The notes beneath the pieces were generated by a model, which searched no databases, had not been told where the DNA came from, and saw nothing but the letters and a program-made list of their open reading frames with translations. From Minwuia thermotolerans (lineage in GTDB: Bacteria > Pseudomonadota > Alphaproteobacteria > Minwuiales > Minwuiaceae): DNA of 64,000 nt. This document shows, one piece after another, positions 8,281 to 16,076 of this stretch (its first letter is position 1; each line of letters begins with the position of its first letter). The translations under genes were made by a program, and so were the position numbers. The stretch covers positions 1 through 64,000 of the forward strand of contig BQJF01000004.1 of NCBI GenBank assembly GCA_021604565.1, read 5' to 3'.

Positions 8281-9930
8281 TCAGTTGCCCGCGCTCTCCA
8301 TGCGGCGGTGTTCGATGACCTCTTCCAGCCAGCCGAGCTTCATTTCCGGCACGGACGACAGCAGCAGGTCGGTATAGTCGTCGAAGGGCGGGGAGAGCAC
8401 TTCGGACTTCGGGCCGTAGCGCACGACCTCACCCTGGTACATCACGGCGATGGAATCGGCGATGGCGCGGACGGTGGCCAGATCGTGGGTGATGAACAGG
8501 AACGCGACATGTTCCTCCGCCTGCAGCTTCAGCAGCAGTTTCAGGATGCCGTCGGCCACCAGCGGGTCGAGTGCGCTCGTCACCTCGTCGCAGATGATCA
8601 GGTTGGGCTTGGCGGCCAGCGCGCGGGCGATGCAGACGCGCTGCTTCTGCCCGCCAGAAAGCTCTGCCGGGTAACGGTCGATGAAGCCTTCGCCCATCTC
8701 GATCTCGTCCAGCAGTTCCGCGATGCGGCGCTCCTTCTCCTTGCCGCGCAGGCCGAAGTAGAACTCCAGCGGGCGACCGACGATGGTGCGGACGGTCTGG
8801 CGCGGATTCATCGCCACGTCCGCCATCTGGTAGATCATCTGCAGTTCCCGCAGGTCGTCGCGGCTGCGCTTCTCCATTGCGGAGGACAGGGTGCGACCGG
8901 CGAACTGCACCTCGCCTTCCCGCGGGGGCAGCAGGCCGGTGATGACCCGCGCCAGCGTGGACTTGCCGGAGCCGGATTCGCCGACGACTGCCAGGGTCTG
9001 GCCGGGATGCACCTCGACATTGATGTCCCGCAGCACGTCCACATTGGTGCCGGGGTAGGCCGCGGTGACGCCCCGGATGGTCAGTACGGGTTCGGGCGAC
9101 GGCGGCTTCTCCTCGTGCCGGATGGAGCGGACGGAGACCAGTGCCTGGGTATATTCCTCCCGCGGGGCCTCGATCACCTGCCGGGTCTCCCCATGCTCCA
9201 CCAGCTTGCCGCCCTGCAGCACCATCATCTCGTCGGAGACCTGGGCCACGACGGCGAGATCATGAGAGATGTAGAGCGCGGCGACGCCGGTCTTGCGGAT
9301 CGCCAGCTTGATCGCGGCAAGGACGTCGATCTGGGTCGTCACGTCCAGCGCCGTGGTGGGTTCATCGAATACGATCAGGTCGGGGCCGGAGGCGAGCGCC
9401 ATGGCCGTCATCACGCGCTGCAACTGCCCGCCCGAGACCTGGTGCGGATAGCGCTGGCCGATGGTCTCCGGGTCCGGCAGGCCGAGCTGGCCGAACAGGT
9501 CGATGGCGCGGGCCTGGACGGTCTGGCGGTCGGCGCTGCCATGTTTCAGCGCCGCTTCCGTCACCTGGTCCATCAGCCGATGGACCGGGTTGAAGGCGGC
9601 GGCGGCGGACTGGGCCACGTAGCAGACCTCCCGCCCGCGCACGCCGCGCAGACCGGCCATGCCACCCTTCAGGATGTCGCGCCCGTTCAGCAGCACCTGG
9701 CCGCCGGTGATGCGCACACCGCCCCGGCCATAGCCCATGGAGGACAGGCCGATGGTGGACTTGCCGGCACCGGACTCCCCGATCAGGCCCAGCACGCGCC
9801 CGCGCCCCAGGGTCAGCGAAACATCATCGACGATGGTGATGTCATGCGGGTCCTCGCCCGGCGGGTAGACCGTTGCCTCGATCCGCAGGTTGCGGATGTC
9901 GAGCAGGGTTTCGTCGGCTGAATCAGCCAT
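8281..9930 (-). CDS. Dipeptide/oligopeptide-type ABC transporter, fused dual ATPase (DppD-DppF type)
   Basis: This 549-residue protein contains two complete ABC ATPase domains. The first half has the Walker A motif GESGAGKST (about residue 53) and signature VSGGQLQR; the second has GESGSGKST (about 315) and LSGGQKQR. Each half shows a Walker B with DEPTTALD or DEVTSALD. Fused ATPases of this kind (GsiA/YejF type) energise import of di- and oligopeptides, glutathione or similar compounds. It overlaps the DppC-type permease by 8 bases and is the last gene of a four-gene operon. The substrate depends on the binding protein and is not known. Confidence 0.92.
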   Translation of the reverse strand: MADSADETLLDIRNLRIEATVYPPGEDPHDITIVDDVSLTLGRGRVLGLIGESGAGKSTIGLSSMGYGRGGVRITGGQVLLNGRDILKGGMAGLRGVRGREVCYVAQSAAAAFNPVHRLMDQVTEAALKHGSADRQTVQARAIDLFGQLGLPDPETIGQRYPHQVSGGQLQRVMTAMALASGPDLIVFDEPTTALDVTTQIDVLAAIKLAIRKTGVAALYISHDLAVVAQVSDEMMVLQGGKLVEHGETRQVIEAPREEYTQALVSVRSIRHEEKPPSPEPVLTIRGVTAAYPGTNVDVLRDINVEVHPGQTLAVVGESGSGKSTLARVITGLLPPREGEVQFAGRTLSSAMEKRSRDDLRELQMIYQMADVAMNPRQTVRTIVGRPLEFYFGLRGKEKERRIAELLDEIEMGEGFIDRYPAELSGGQKQRVCIARALAAKPNLIICDEVTSALDPLVADGILKLLLKLQAEEHVAFLFITHDLATVRAIADSIAVMYQGEVVRYGPKSEVLSPPFDDYTDLLLSSVPEMKLGWLEEVIEHRRMESAGN

Positions 9931-10753
9931 TGCCGCGTCCCCCCTTCAGGTCCGTCGTGCGGTTCAGTATCCAGTCGGCCACCAGATTGACGGAGATGGC
10001 GAGTGCCGCGATGGCGGCGGCGGGGATCAGGGCCGCAGGGATGCCGAAGACGATGCCTTCCTTGTTCTCCTTCACCATGCCGCCCCAGTCCGCGTCGGGT
10101 GGCTGCACGCCGAGGCCGAGGAAGGACAGCGCCGACAGGAACAGCACTGCGAAGATGAAACGCAGACCCAGTTCGGCCACCAGCGGCGACAGGGCGTTCG
10201 GCAGGATCTCCCGGAAGATGATCCAGATCCGTCCCTCCCCGCGCAGCCGCGCGGCCTCCACGAAGTCCATGACCGTGATGTCCACCGCGACGGCCCGTGC
10301 CAGCCGATAGACGCGGGTCGAGTCCAGGATTCCCATGACCAGGATCAGCACGATCAGGGTGCCTGGCAGGACCGAGAGCACCACCAGTGCGAAGATCAGT
10401 GTCGGGATCGCCATCAGCAGATCGACAGAACGGGACATGGCCTGATCGACCACGCCACCGATGACGGCGGCGGTGAAACCCAGGACGGACCCGAGCGAGA
10501 AGGAAAGTGCCGTCGCCATGGCGGCGACGAAGATGGTGGTGCGCGCGCCGTAGATCATGCGCGACAGCAGATCGCGCCCCAGATTGTCGGTGCCGAGAAT
10601 GTGCGCACCGAAGACCGGTTCCCAGACATCGCTCACCACCTCGGTATTGGAATAGGGGGCGACCAGATCGGCGAAGACCGCGACGAAGACGAAGAGGAAG
10701 GTCAGCACCAGGCCAACGCGGGCGCTCCAGGGTATGGTTCTGAGTTCAAGCAT
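9923..10753 (-). CDS. ABC transporter permease, DppC type
   Basis: The 276-residue permease has about six membrane helices, an N-terminal helix followed by a periplasmic stretch containing GTDNLGRDLLSRMIYGARTT (here in part: GTDNLGRDLLSR), and the cytoplasmic EAA loop in VEAARLRGEGRIWIIFREILP (core EAARLRGEG). These are characteristic of the DppC/OppC permease family. It lies 11 bases after the DppB gene and overlaps the ATPase gene. It forms the inner-membrane channel together with the DppB partner. Confidence 0.92.
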   Translation of the reverse strand: MLELRTIPWSARVGLVLTFLFVFVAVFADLVAPYSNTEVVSDVWEPVFGAHILGTDNLGRDLLSRMIYGARTTIFVAAMATALSFSLGSVLGFTAAVIGGVVDQAMSRSVDLLMAIPTLIFALVVLSVLPGTLIVLILVMGILDSTRVYRLARAVAVDITVMDFVEAARLRGEGRIWIIFREILPNALSPLVAELGLRFIFAVLFLSALSFLGLGVQPPDADWGGMVKENKEGIVFGIPAALIPAAAIAALAISVNLVADWILNRTTDLKGGRGNG

Positions 10754-10764
10754 GCTCCCGGCCC

Positions 10765-11724
10765 CTACTTCGGATGCCGCAGGCGCGGATTGGCGATGAT
10801 GGCGACAATGTCCGCGACGATGTTGAGCGAGATGTATACGGCGGCGAAGATCATGCCGCAGGCCTGCACGACCGGAATGTCACGCTTCGACACGTGATCC
10901 ACCAGATACTGGCCCATGCCGGGATAGACGAAGATCACCTCCACCACCACGACGCCGACCACCAGGAAGGCGAGGTTGAGCATCACCACGTTGACGATGG
11001 GCGCGATGGCGTTGGGGAAGGCGTGACGGAGGATGATCCGGAACGGGCTCAGTCCCTTCAGTTCCGCCGTCTCGATATAGGCCGACTGCATGACGTTCAG
11101 GATCGCCGCGCGGGTCATGCGCATCATGTGCGCCAGCACCACCAGCGTCAGGGTGGCGCACGGCAAAGCAATGGCCGACATGCGGTCGGCAAAGCCCATG
11201 CCGTCATAGACGGTGGAGACGCTGGGGAACCACTGCAGTTCCACGGCGATGAAATAGACCAGCAGATAGCCGATGAAGAACTCGGGCAGGGAGATGGAGG
11301 TCAGCGTCGTTGCCGAGATCAGCTTGTCGATGAAGCCGTTGCGGTGCTGCACCGCTACCAGCCCCAGCAGGATGGCGATGGGGACGGAGATGATCGCCGC
11401 CCACATGGCCAGGAACAGCGTGTTGGACAGACGCTTGCCCATTGCCTCGGAAATGTTCTGGCCGTTCGACAGGGCGGTGCCGAGATCGCCGGTCAGAACG
11501 CCGCCGAGCCAGTCGAAATAGCGGACATGGGCCGGATCGTTCAGCCCCAGTTCCGCCCGCAGGTTGGCCAGGGCCTCCGGCGTCGCCGTCTGGCCCAGGA
11601 TCGCCTGTGCCACGTCCCCCGGCAGCAACTCCGTCCCGACGAAGATCAGGACCGAAACCGCGAGCAGCAGCAGAATGCCCAGCGCCAGGCGCTGGGCAAT
11701 CAGTTTCAGAATGGCGGGACTCAC
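10765..11724 (-). CDS. ABC transporter permease, DppB type
   Basis: The 319-residue permease has an N-terminal membrane helix (LALGILLLLAVSVLIF), a periplasmic region with the family sequence ELLPGDVAQAILG, and five further helices. The EAA loop appears in ETAELKGLSPFRIILRHA (core ETAELKGLS). It ends with the NPRLRHPK tail typical of DppB/GsiC-like proteins. It is 16 bases downstream of the binding-protein gene and would heterodimerise with the DppC permease. Confidence 0.92.
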   Translation of the reverse strand: MSPAILKLIAQRLALGILLLLAVSVLIFVGTELLPGDVAQAILGQTATPEALANLRAELGLNDPAHVRYFDWLGGVLTGDLGTALSNGQNISEAMGKRLSNTLFLAMWAAIISVPIAILLGLVAVQHRNGFIDKLISATTLTSISLPEFFIGYLLVYFIAVELQWFPSVSTVYDGMGFADRMSAIALPCATLTLVVLAHMMRMTRAAILNVMQSAYIETAELKGLSPFRIILRHAFPNAIAPIVNVVMLNLAFLVVGVVVVEVIFVYPGMGQYLVDHVSKRDIPVVQACGMIFAAVYISLNIVADIVAIIANPRLRHPK

Positions 11725-11740
11725 CGGACCGTCCGTCCGG

Positions 11741-13327
11741 TCAGGCCACCCAGGCCTTGGACAGCGCCATGCCGTTCATCAGCTCCGCACCCGGATCGAC
11801 CTTGTAGCCGCCGACCTTGTCGGAAACCGCGTCGATGAAGTCGTTGAACATCGGCGTGATCAGCCCGCCCTCGTCACGGATGATCGTGCCCATGGCCGAA
11901 TAGAGTTCCTTGCGCTTCGCCAGGTCCAGCTCGGCACGCGCTTCCAGCAGCAGCTTGTCGAAGCGTTCGTCGAAGAAGCGGGTGTCGTTCCAGTCCGCAC
12001 TCGACAGATAGGCGGTGGAATACATCTGGTCCTGCGTCGGACGGCCGCCCCAGTAGGACGTGCAGAACGGCTGCTTGTTCCAGACTTCCGACCAGTAGCC
12101 GTCACCCGGCTCCCGCTTGATCTCCAGCGTGATGCCTGCCTTCTGGCAGCTCTCCTGATAGAGCTGGGAGGCATCGACAGCGCCGGGGAAGGCCACGTCG
12201 GAGGTGCGCAGCAGCACCGGCCCGTCATGCCCGGACTTCTTGAAGTGGAACTTCGCCTTGTCCGGGTCGTAGGCGCGCTGCTCGATCCCCTCGTCGAACA
12301 GCGGGTAGGCGGCGTTGATCGGCATGTCGTTGCCGATGGTGCCATAGCCGCGCAGGATCTTGTCGACCATCTGCTCCCGGTCCATGGCGTACTTCAGTGA
12401 CAGCCGCAGGTCGTTGTTGTCGAACGGCGCGGTGTTGCAGTGCATGATGAAGACATAGTGCCCGCGACCGCCGACGTTCTGGATCGTGACACCCGGCACC
12501 CGCTTCACCAGATCGACGATCTTCGGCTCGACTCGGTTGATCATGTGCACCTGGCCACCCTGCAGCGCCGCCGTACGGGCCGTGGCGTCATTGATGACGA
12601 TGATCTCGACCTGGTCGGCATGACCGCGGTTCGCCGCATCCCAGTAGTCGGCAAAGCGTTCGCCGACGTAGCGCACGCCGGGTTCGTTCACCACCACCTT
12701 GTACGGACCGGTGCCGATACCGGCATCCGGTGCATCCATGCCACCGTTCGGCTGGATGATCAGGTGATAGTCGGCCATCAGATAGGGTAGGTCGGCGTTC
12801 GGGTTCTTCAGCGCCACGACGACATTGTTGCCGTCCTGGCTGATGGTCTCGATACCGCGCATGATGCCCAGCGCGCCGGACTTGGTTTCCTCACCGGAAT
12901 GGCGCTGCAGGGTTGCGACCACGTCTGCGGCGGTCAGCGTCTTGCCGTTGTGGAAGGTCACGCCGGAGCGGATCCTGAACGTCCAGACGCGGGCATCGGC
13001 GGTCGCACTGACTTCCTCGGCCAGACGGTTGACGATGCCACCCGTCGGAGATGTCTCGACCAGCGTGTCACCCCAGGACCGGCCAAAGGCAAACGGCACC
13101 TGGCTGGCGAAGGTCGCGGGATCGAGGCTGTTGGTGGATTCGCCGCCGACCATGCCGGCTTTCAGGATGCCGCCTTTCTGCGGTCCGGCGGCAAAGGCCG
13201 CGCTGGACAGCATGGAACCCGCGAGCGTCGCGCCCGCGCCCAGTGCTGCGGCGCGCCCCATGAAGGCGCGGCGATCCATCAGGCCGCGCACCACACGATC
13301 ACTCAGATACTTCAGTTCGTCAGACAT
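11741..13327 (-). CDS. ABC transporter periplasmic substrate-binding protein, family 5 (Tat-exported)
   Basis: This 528-residue SBP_bac_5 protein begins with a twin-arginine signal. RRAFMGRAAALGAGATLAG (about residues 20-38) is followed by an AFA cleavage site near residue 46, so folding probably occurs before export. Family-5 binding proteins deliver di/oligopeptides, glutathione, nickel or opines to the permease. The hydrophobic GTGPYKV and long helical segments match DppA-like members. I chose the ATG at 13327, with GGGAGAA upstream. It heads the operon that continues with both permeases and the fused ATPase. The convergent D-aminoacylase operon makes acylated or D-amino peptides a possible substrate (inference). 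Confidence 0.9.
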   Translation of the reverse strand: MSDELKYLSDRVVRGLMDRRAFMGRAAALGAGATLAGSMLSSAAFAAGPQKGGILKAGMVGGESTNSLDPATFASQVPFAFGRSWGDTLVETSPTGGIVNRLAEEVSATADARVWTFRIRSGVTFHNGKTLTAADVVATLQRHSGEETKSGALGIMRGIETISQDGNNVVVALKNPNADLPYLMADYHLIIQPNGGMDAPDAGIGTGPYKVVVNEPGVRYVGERFADYWDAANRGHADQVEIIVINDATARTAALQGGQVHMINRVEPKIVDLVKRVPGVTIQNVGGRGHYVFIMHCNTAPFDNNDLRLSLKYAMDREQMVDKILRGYGTIGNDMPINAAYPLFDEGIEQRAYDPDKAKFHFKKSGHDGPVLLRTSDVAFPGAVDASQLYQESCQKAGITLEIKREPGDGYWSEVWNKQPFCTSYWGGRPTQDQMYSTAYLSSADWNDTRFFDERFDKLLLEARAELDLAKRKELYSAMGTIIRDEGGLITPMFNDFIDAVSDKVGGYKVDPGAELMNGMALSKAWVA

Positions 13328-13401
13328 GCCAGTTCTCCCTGCTTGACGCACGTTCGTGCTGTCGAATTCCCTGTTGCCGCATCATGCGGCGCGATGTTTC
13401 A

Positions 13402-13426
13402 GGGGGCAACCTTGTTGCGGTCCCCC
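13402..13426 (-). terminator. GC-rich hairpin after RNase R
   Basis: On either strand this segment can fold with GGGGG / CCCCC outer arms and GCAAC / GTTGC inner arms around a three-base loop. It lies between the end of the RNase R gene and the start of the binding-protein gene, both on the minus strand, so it could end the rnr transcript. No T-run follows it, so the role is tentative. Confidence 0.3.
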
Positions 13427-13471
13427 CGTTGATAGTGACGTTTCTGGACAGATTTCTGACGGTCCGGAAGC

Positions 13472-15778
13472 TCAGCGCCGCTTCCTCGGCTTGCCGCGCT
13501 TCTGTCCCGGGGGTGGCCGATGCGGTTTCAGGCTGCCGCGACCCGGCCCCTTCAGGCTGCCCTTGCCGCCGCCGCCTCCGCCACTTTCGCCCTTCGGATC
13601 GATGATCTCGAACGCGAGACCACCAGTGACGGGCGAAGCCTCCTTCAGGCGCACTGTGACGCGCTCTCCCAATTGCCAGACCTTGCCTGTGCGACGTCCG
13701 ACAAGCTGCATCGCAGCCTCGTCGAAGTCGAAGAAGTCACTGCTGAGGCTGCGCATCGGGATGATGCCGGACGCCCCGGTCTCGGCCAGGGCGACGAACA
13801 TGCCGAAACGGGTGATACCGCTGATCCGGGCCGCGAACTGTCCCCCCACCTGGTCCTGCAGGAAGATGGCGGTGAAGCGGTCCAGCGCATCACGCTCCGC
13901 CAGCATCGCACGGCGCTCGAACGTGGAGGTCTGTTCCGCCAGCCGCTGCACCATTTCCGGATCGGTGTCCCCGAGCCCGCCCGCGCCTGCGCCCATGGCA
14001 TCGATCAGCGCGCGGTGCACCAGCAGGTCGGCGTAGCGTCGGATGGGGGAGGTGAAATGGGCGTAGCGGCGCAGCGCCAGGCCGAAATGACCCTGGTTCT
14101 CCGTGTCGTAATAGGCTGCGGTCTGGGCACGCAATACCGCTTCGCTGACCATCGGCGCGGTTTCCCGACCCGCCACCTTCGACAGGGCGCGGTTGAACAT
14201 GGCGGGCTTCACCACATCGCCCGCATTGAACGACAGTCCCAGCGTGCCGAGAAAGTCCTTCAGGCCGCGCAGCCGCTCCGGATCAGGGGGTTCGTGGACA
14301 CGATAGACGCAGGGCTTGCCGCGCCGCTCCAGCGTCTCGGCGGCGCAGACATTGGCCAGCACCATGAACTCCTCGACCACCCGGTGCGCATCCAGCCGTT
14401 CCTGCGGCACGATCCCGGCGATGTAGCCATCATCGCCCAGCAGCACCTTGCGCTCCGGCAGGTCCAGCTCCAGCGGACCCCGGCGCTGCCGCGCCTGATC
14501 CAGCAGAGCCCATGCCGCGAACAGCGGTTTCAGCACCGGGTCCAGCAACCCGTCCAGTTCCGGGCGCGGATCACCGTCGATGGCGGCCTGCGCATCGGCA
14601 TAGGCGATGTTGGCGGCGGAGCGCATCATGGCGCGGAAGAAGCGGTGGCGGCGTTTGCGGCCCGTGGCGTCGATCACCATCTCCACCGCCATCACCGGAC
14701 GGTCTTCCCCCGGCATCAGGGAGCAGAGATCGGCCGACAGCCGCTCCGGCAGCATCGGTGCGACACGGTCCGGGAAATAGACGGAAACGCCGCGTGCCTG
14801 TGCATCTCGGTCGATCGCACTCTCCGGGCGCACGTACCAGGCGACATCGGCAATGGCGACGATGAGGCGATAGCCGCCGGGATTGTCCGGATCATCGTCG
14901 GCAATCGCATGGATCGCGTCATCATGGTCGCGGGCGTCAGGCGGGTCGATGGTGACCAGCGGGGTTTCCCGCAGGTCTGTCCGCTTGCCCGGGTCGGTGA
15001 CCGGCATGGCCTCCGCCGCCGCACCCAGTGCCTCGGGCGAGAACTCGCGCGGAATCTCGTGGGTCTGCAATGCCAGCAGCGAAATGGCGCGCGGATCGTC
15101 GAAGCTGCCGACAACCTCCACCACCTTGCCCAGCCGGGGACCGAGCGCACGACCGGGCAGCGTTTCGACCAGCACCAGATCGCCACTGGTGGCGCCGCCG
15201 TCATTGCCCGGTTCGATGATCATTTCCTGGCGCAGCTTCCGGTCGGTCGGCTGGACCCGTCCTCCCCGACCCGGCGGCACCGCCTGCTGAAACACGCCGA
15301 AGATCTTGCGCGCGGTGACTTCCAGCCGGTGTAGTACCCGGGCCTGGTAAATCTGGCCGTCGCGACCCAGCCGGGCGAGGAACTGGTCGCCGGGCTTTGC
15401 CGCCGGTCCGCGCACCGTCTTCTCCACCAGCTCGATCCGTGGCGGCGGGGCATCGGATTCCCATTTCAGCGGGCGGCACAACAAATCACCGTCGTCGTCG
15501 ACTTCCGTGACTTCGATGACGCCGACCGGGGGCAGTCGCTGCTGCCTGCCACCGGACTCGCGCCGTTCCCGTGGCGGATGGTCCTTGCGGCCCGGCAGCC
15601 CCTCCGCATCGCGTTCGGCGGTGATTTCCTTCAGCAGCCGCTTCAGCCAGATCCGGTCCTGACCCTTGATGCCAAAGGCCTTGCCGACTTCACGCTTGCC
15701 TGCCCGACCGCCGGATTCATCGATGAACCGCCGGATTTCCTGCTTCGAGGGCAGATGCGGAGGAACGGACTTTACCAT
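13472..15778 (-). CDS. rnr: Ribonuclease R
   Basis: The 768-residue 3'-5' exoribonuclease has an N-terminal winged-helix-like segment, OB cold-shock domains, a catalytic RNB domain with the acidic motif DPPDARDHDDA (about residues 274-284), and a C-terminal S1 domain beginning QVGGQFAARISGITRFG (about 635). It ends in a basic Gly/Lys/Arg tail. RNase R degrades structured RNA and takes part in rRNA and tmRNA-linked quality control. It follows topA on the same strand, as in many alphaproteobacteria, but about 300 bases of repeat-containing DNA separate the two here. Confidence 0.95.
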   Translation of the reverse strand: MVKSVPPHLPSKQEIRRFIDESGGRAGKREVGKAFGIKGQDRIWLKRLLKEITAERDAEGLPGRKDHPPRERRESGGRQQRLPPVGVIEVTEVDDDGDLLCRPLKWESDAPPPRIELVEKTVRGPAAKPGDQFLARLGRDGQIYQARVLHRLEVTARKIFGVFQQAVPPGRGGRVQPTDRKLRQEMIIEPGNDGGATSGDLVLVETLPGRALGPRLGKVVEVVGSFDDPRAISLLALQTHEIPREFSPEALGAAAEAMPVTDPGKRTDLRETPLVTIDPPDARDHDDAIHAIADDDPDNPGGYRLIVAIADVAWYVRPESAIDRDAQARGVSVYFPDRVAPMLPERLSADLCSLMPGEDRPVMAVEMVIDATGRKRRHRFFRAMMRSAANIAYADAQAAIDGDPRPELDGLLDPVLKPLFAAWALLDQARQRRGPLELDLPERKVLLGDDGYIAGIVPQERLDAHRVVEEFMVLANVCAAETLERRGKPCVYRVHEPPDPERLRGLKDFLGTLGLSFNAGDVVKPAMFNRALSKVAGRETAPMVSEAVLRAQTAAYYDTENQGHFGLALRRYAHFTSPIRRYADLLVHRALIDAMGAGAGGLGDTDPEMVQRLAEQTSTFERRAMLAERDALDRFTAIFLQDQVGGQFAARISGITRFGMFVALAETGASGIIPMRSLSSDFFDFDEAAMQLVGRRTGKVWQLGERVTVRLKEASPVTGGLAFEIIDPKGESGGGGGGKGSLKGPGRGSLKPHRPPPGQKRGKPRKRR

Positions 15779-15846
15779 GGAGTGTGCTGCCGGGACGGGG
15801 CGGCAAGATCAGAACCGGAAACCGCATGGCCCAGGACCGCCGAATG

Positions 15847-15990
15847 CTCCTTCCCCCTCGACGGGGGAAGGTCGGGATGGGGGTGAGGGTGCCGCATGGC
15901 GCCAGGCGCATTGGATTGACAGGCGCCCGCACCGTTCCTGTTGCGCCGGGGCTTCCCCCCCTCCTCGATCCTCCCCCGCCGGGGGGGAGG
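15847..15990. repeat. Palindromic repeat (inverted copy of the 8.2 kb repeat) plus second hairpin
   Basis: Bases 15847-15885 are the exact reverse complement of 8201-8239. A further GC-rich hairpin with arms CCTCCCCC and GGGGGAGG lies at 15970-15990. They occupy the roughly 300-base gap between topA and rnr (15779-16076), in which I see no gene. An insertion of repeats into this normally compact operon is likely. The hairpins might attenuate transcription from topA into rnr. Confidence 0.75.
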
Positions 15991-16076
15991 AGGCAGAAAG
16001 CCGTTCGTTTCGTCTTGCGCGTCACCATGACGCCGAAGGGTCAGGGCGGGAGTGCCGTGCGAAGCCGGACAGGAGA

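Noticed and set aside
8308-9921. Long plus-strand frame opposite the ABC ATPase
   Set aside because: It mirrors the real gene and has no recognisable motif.
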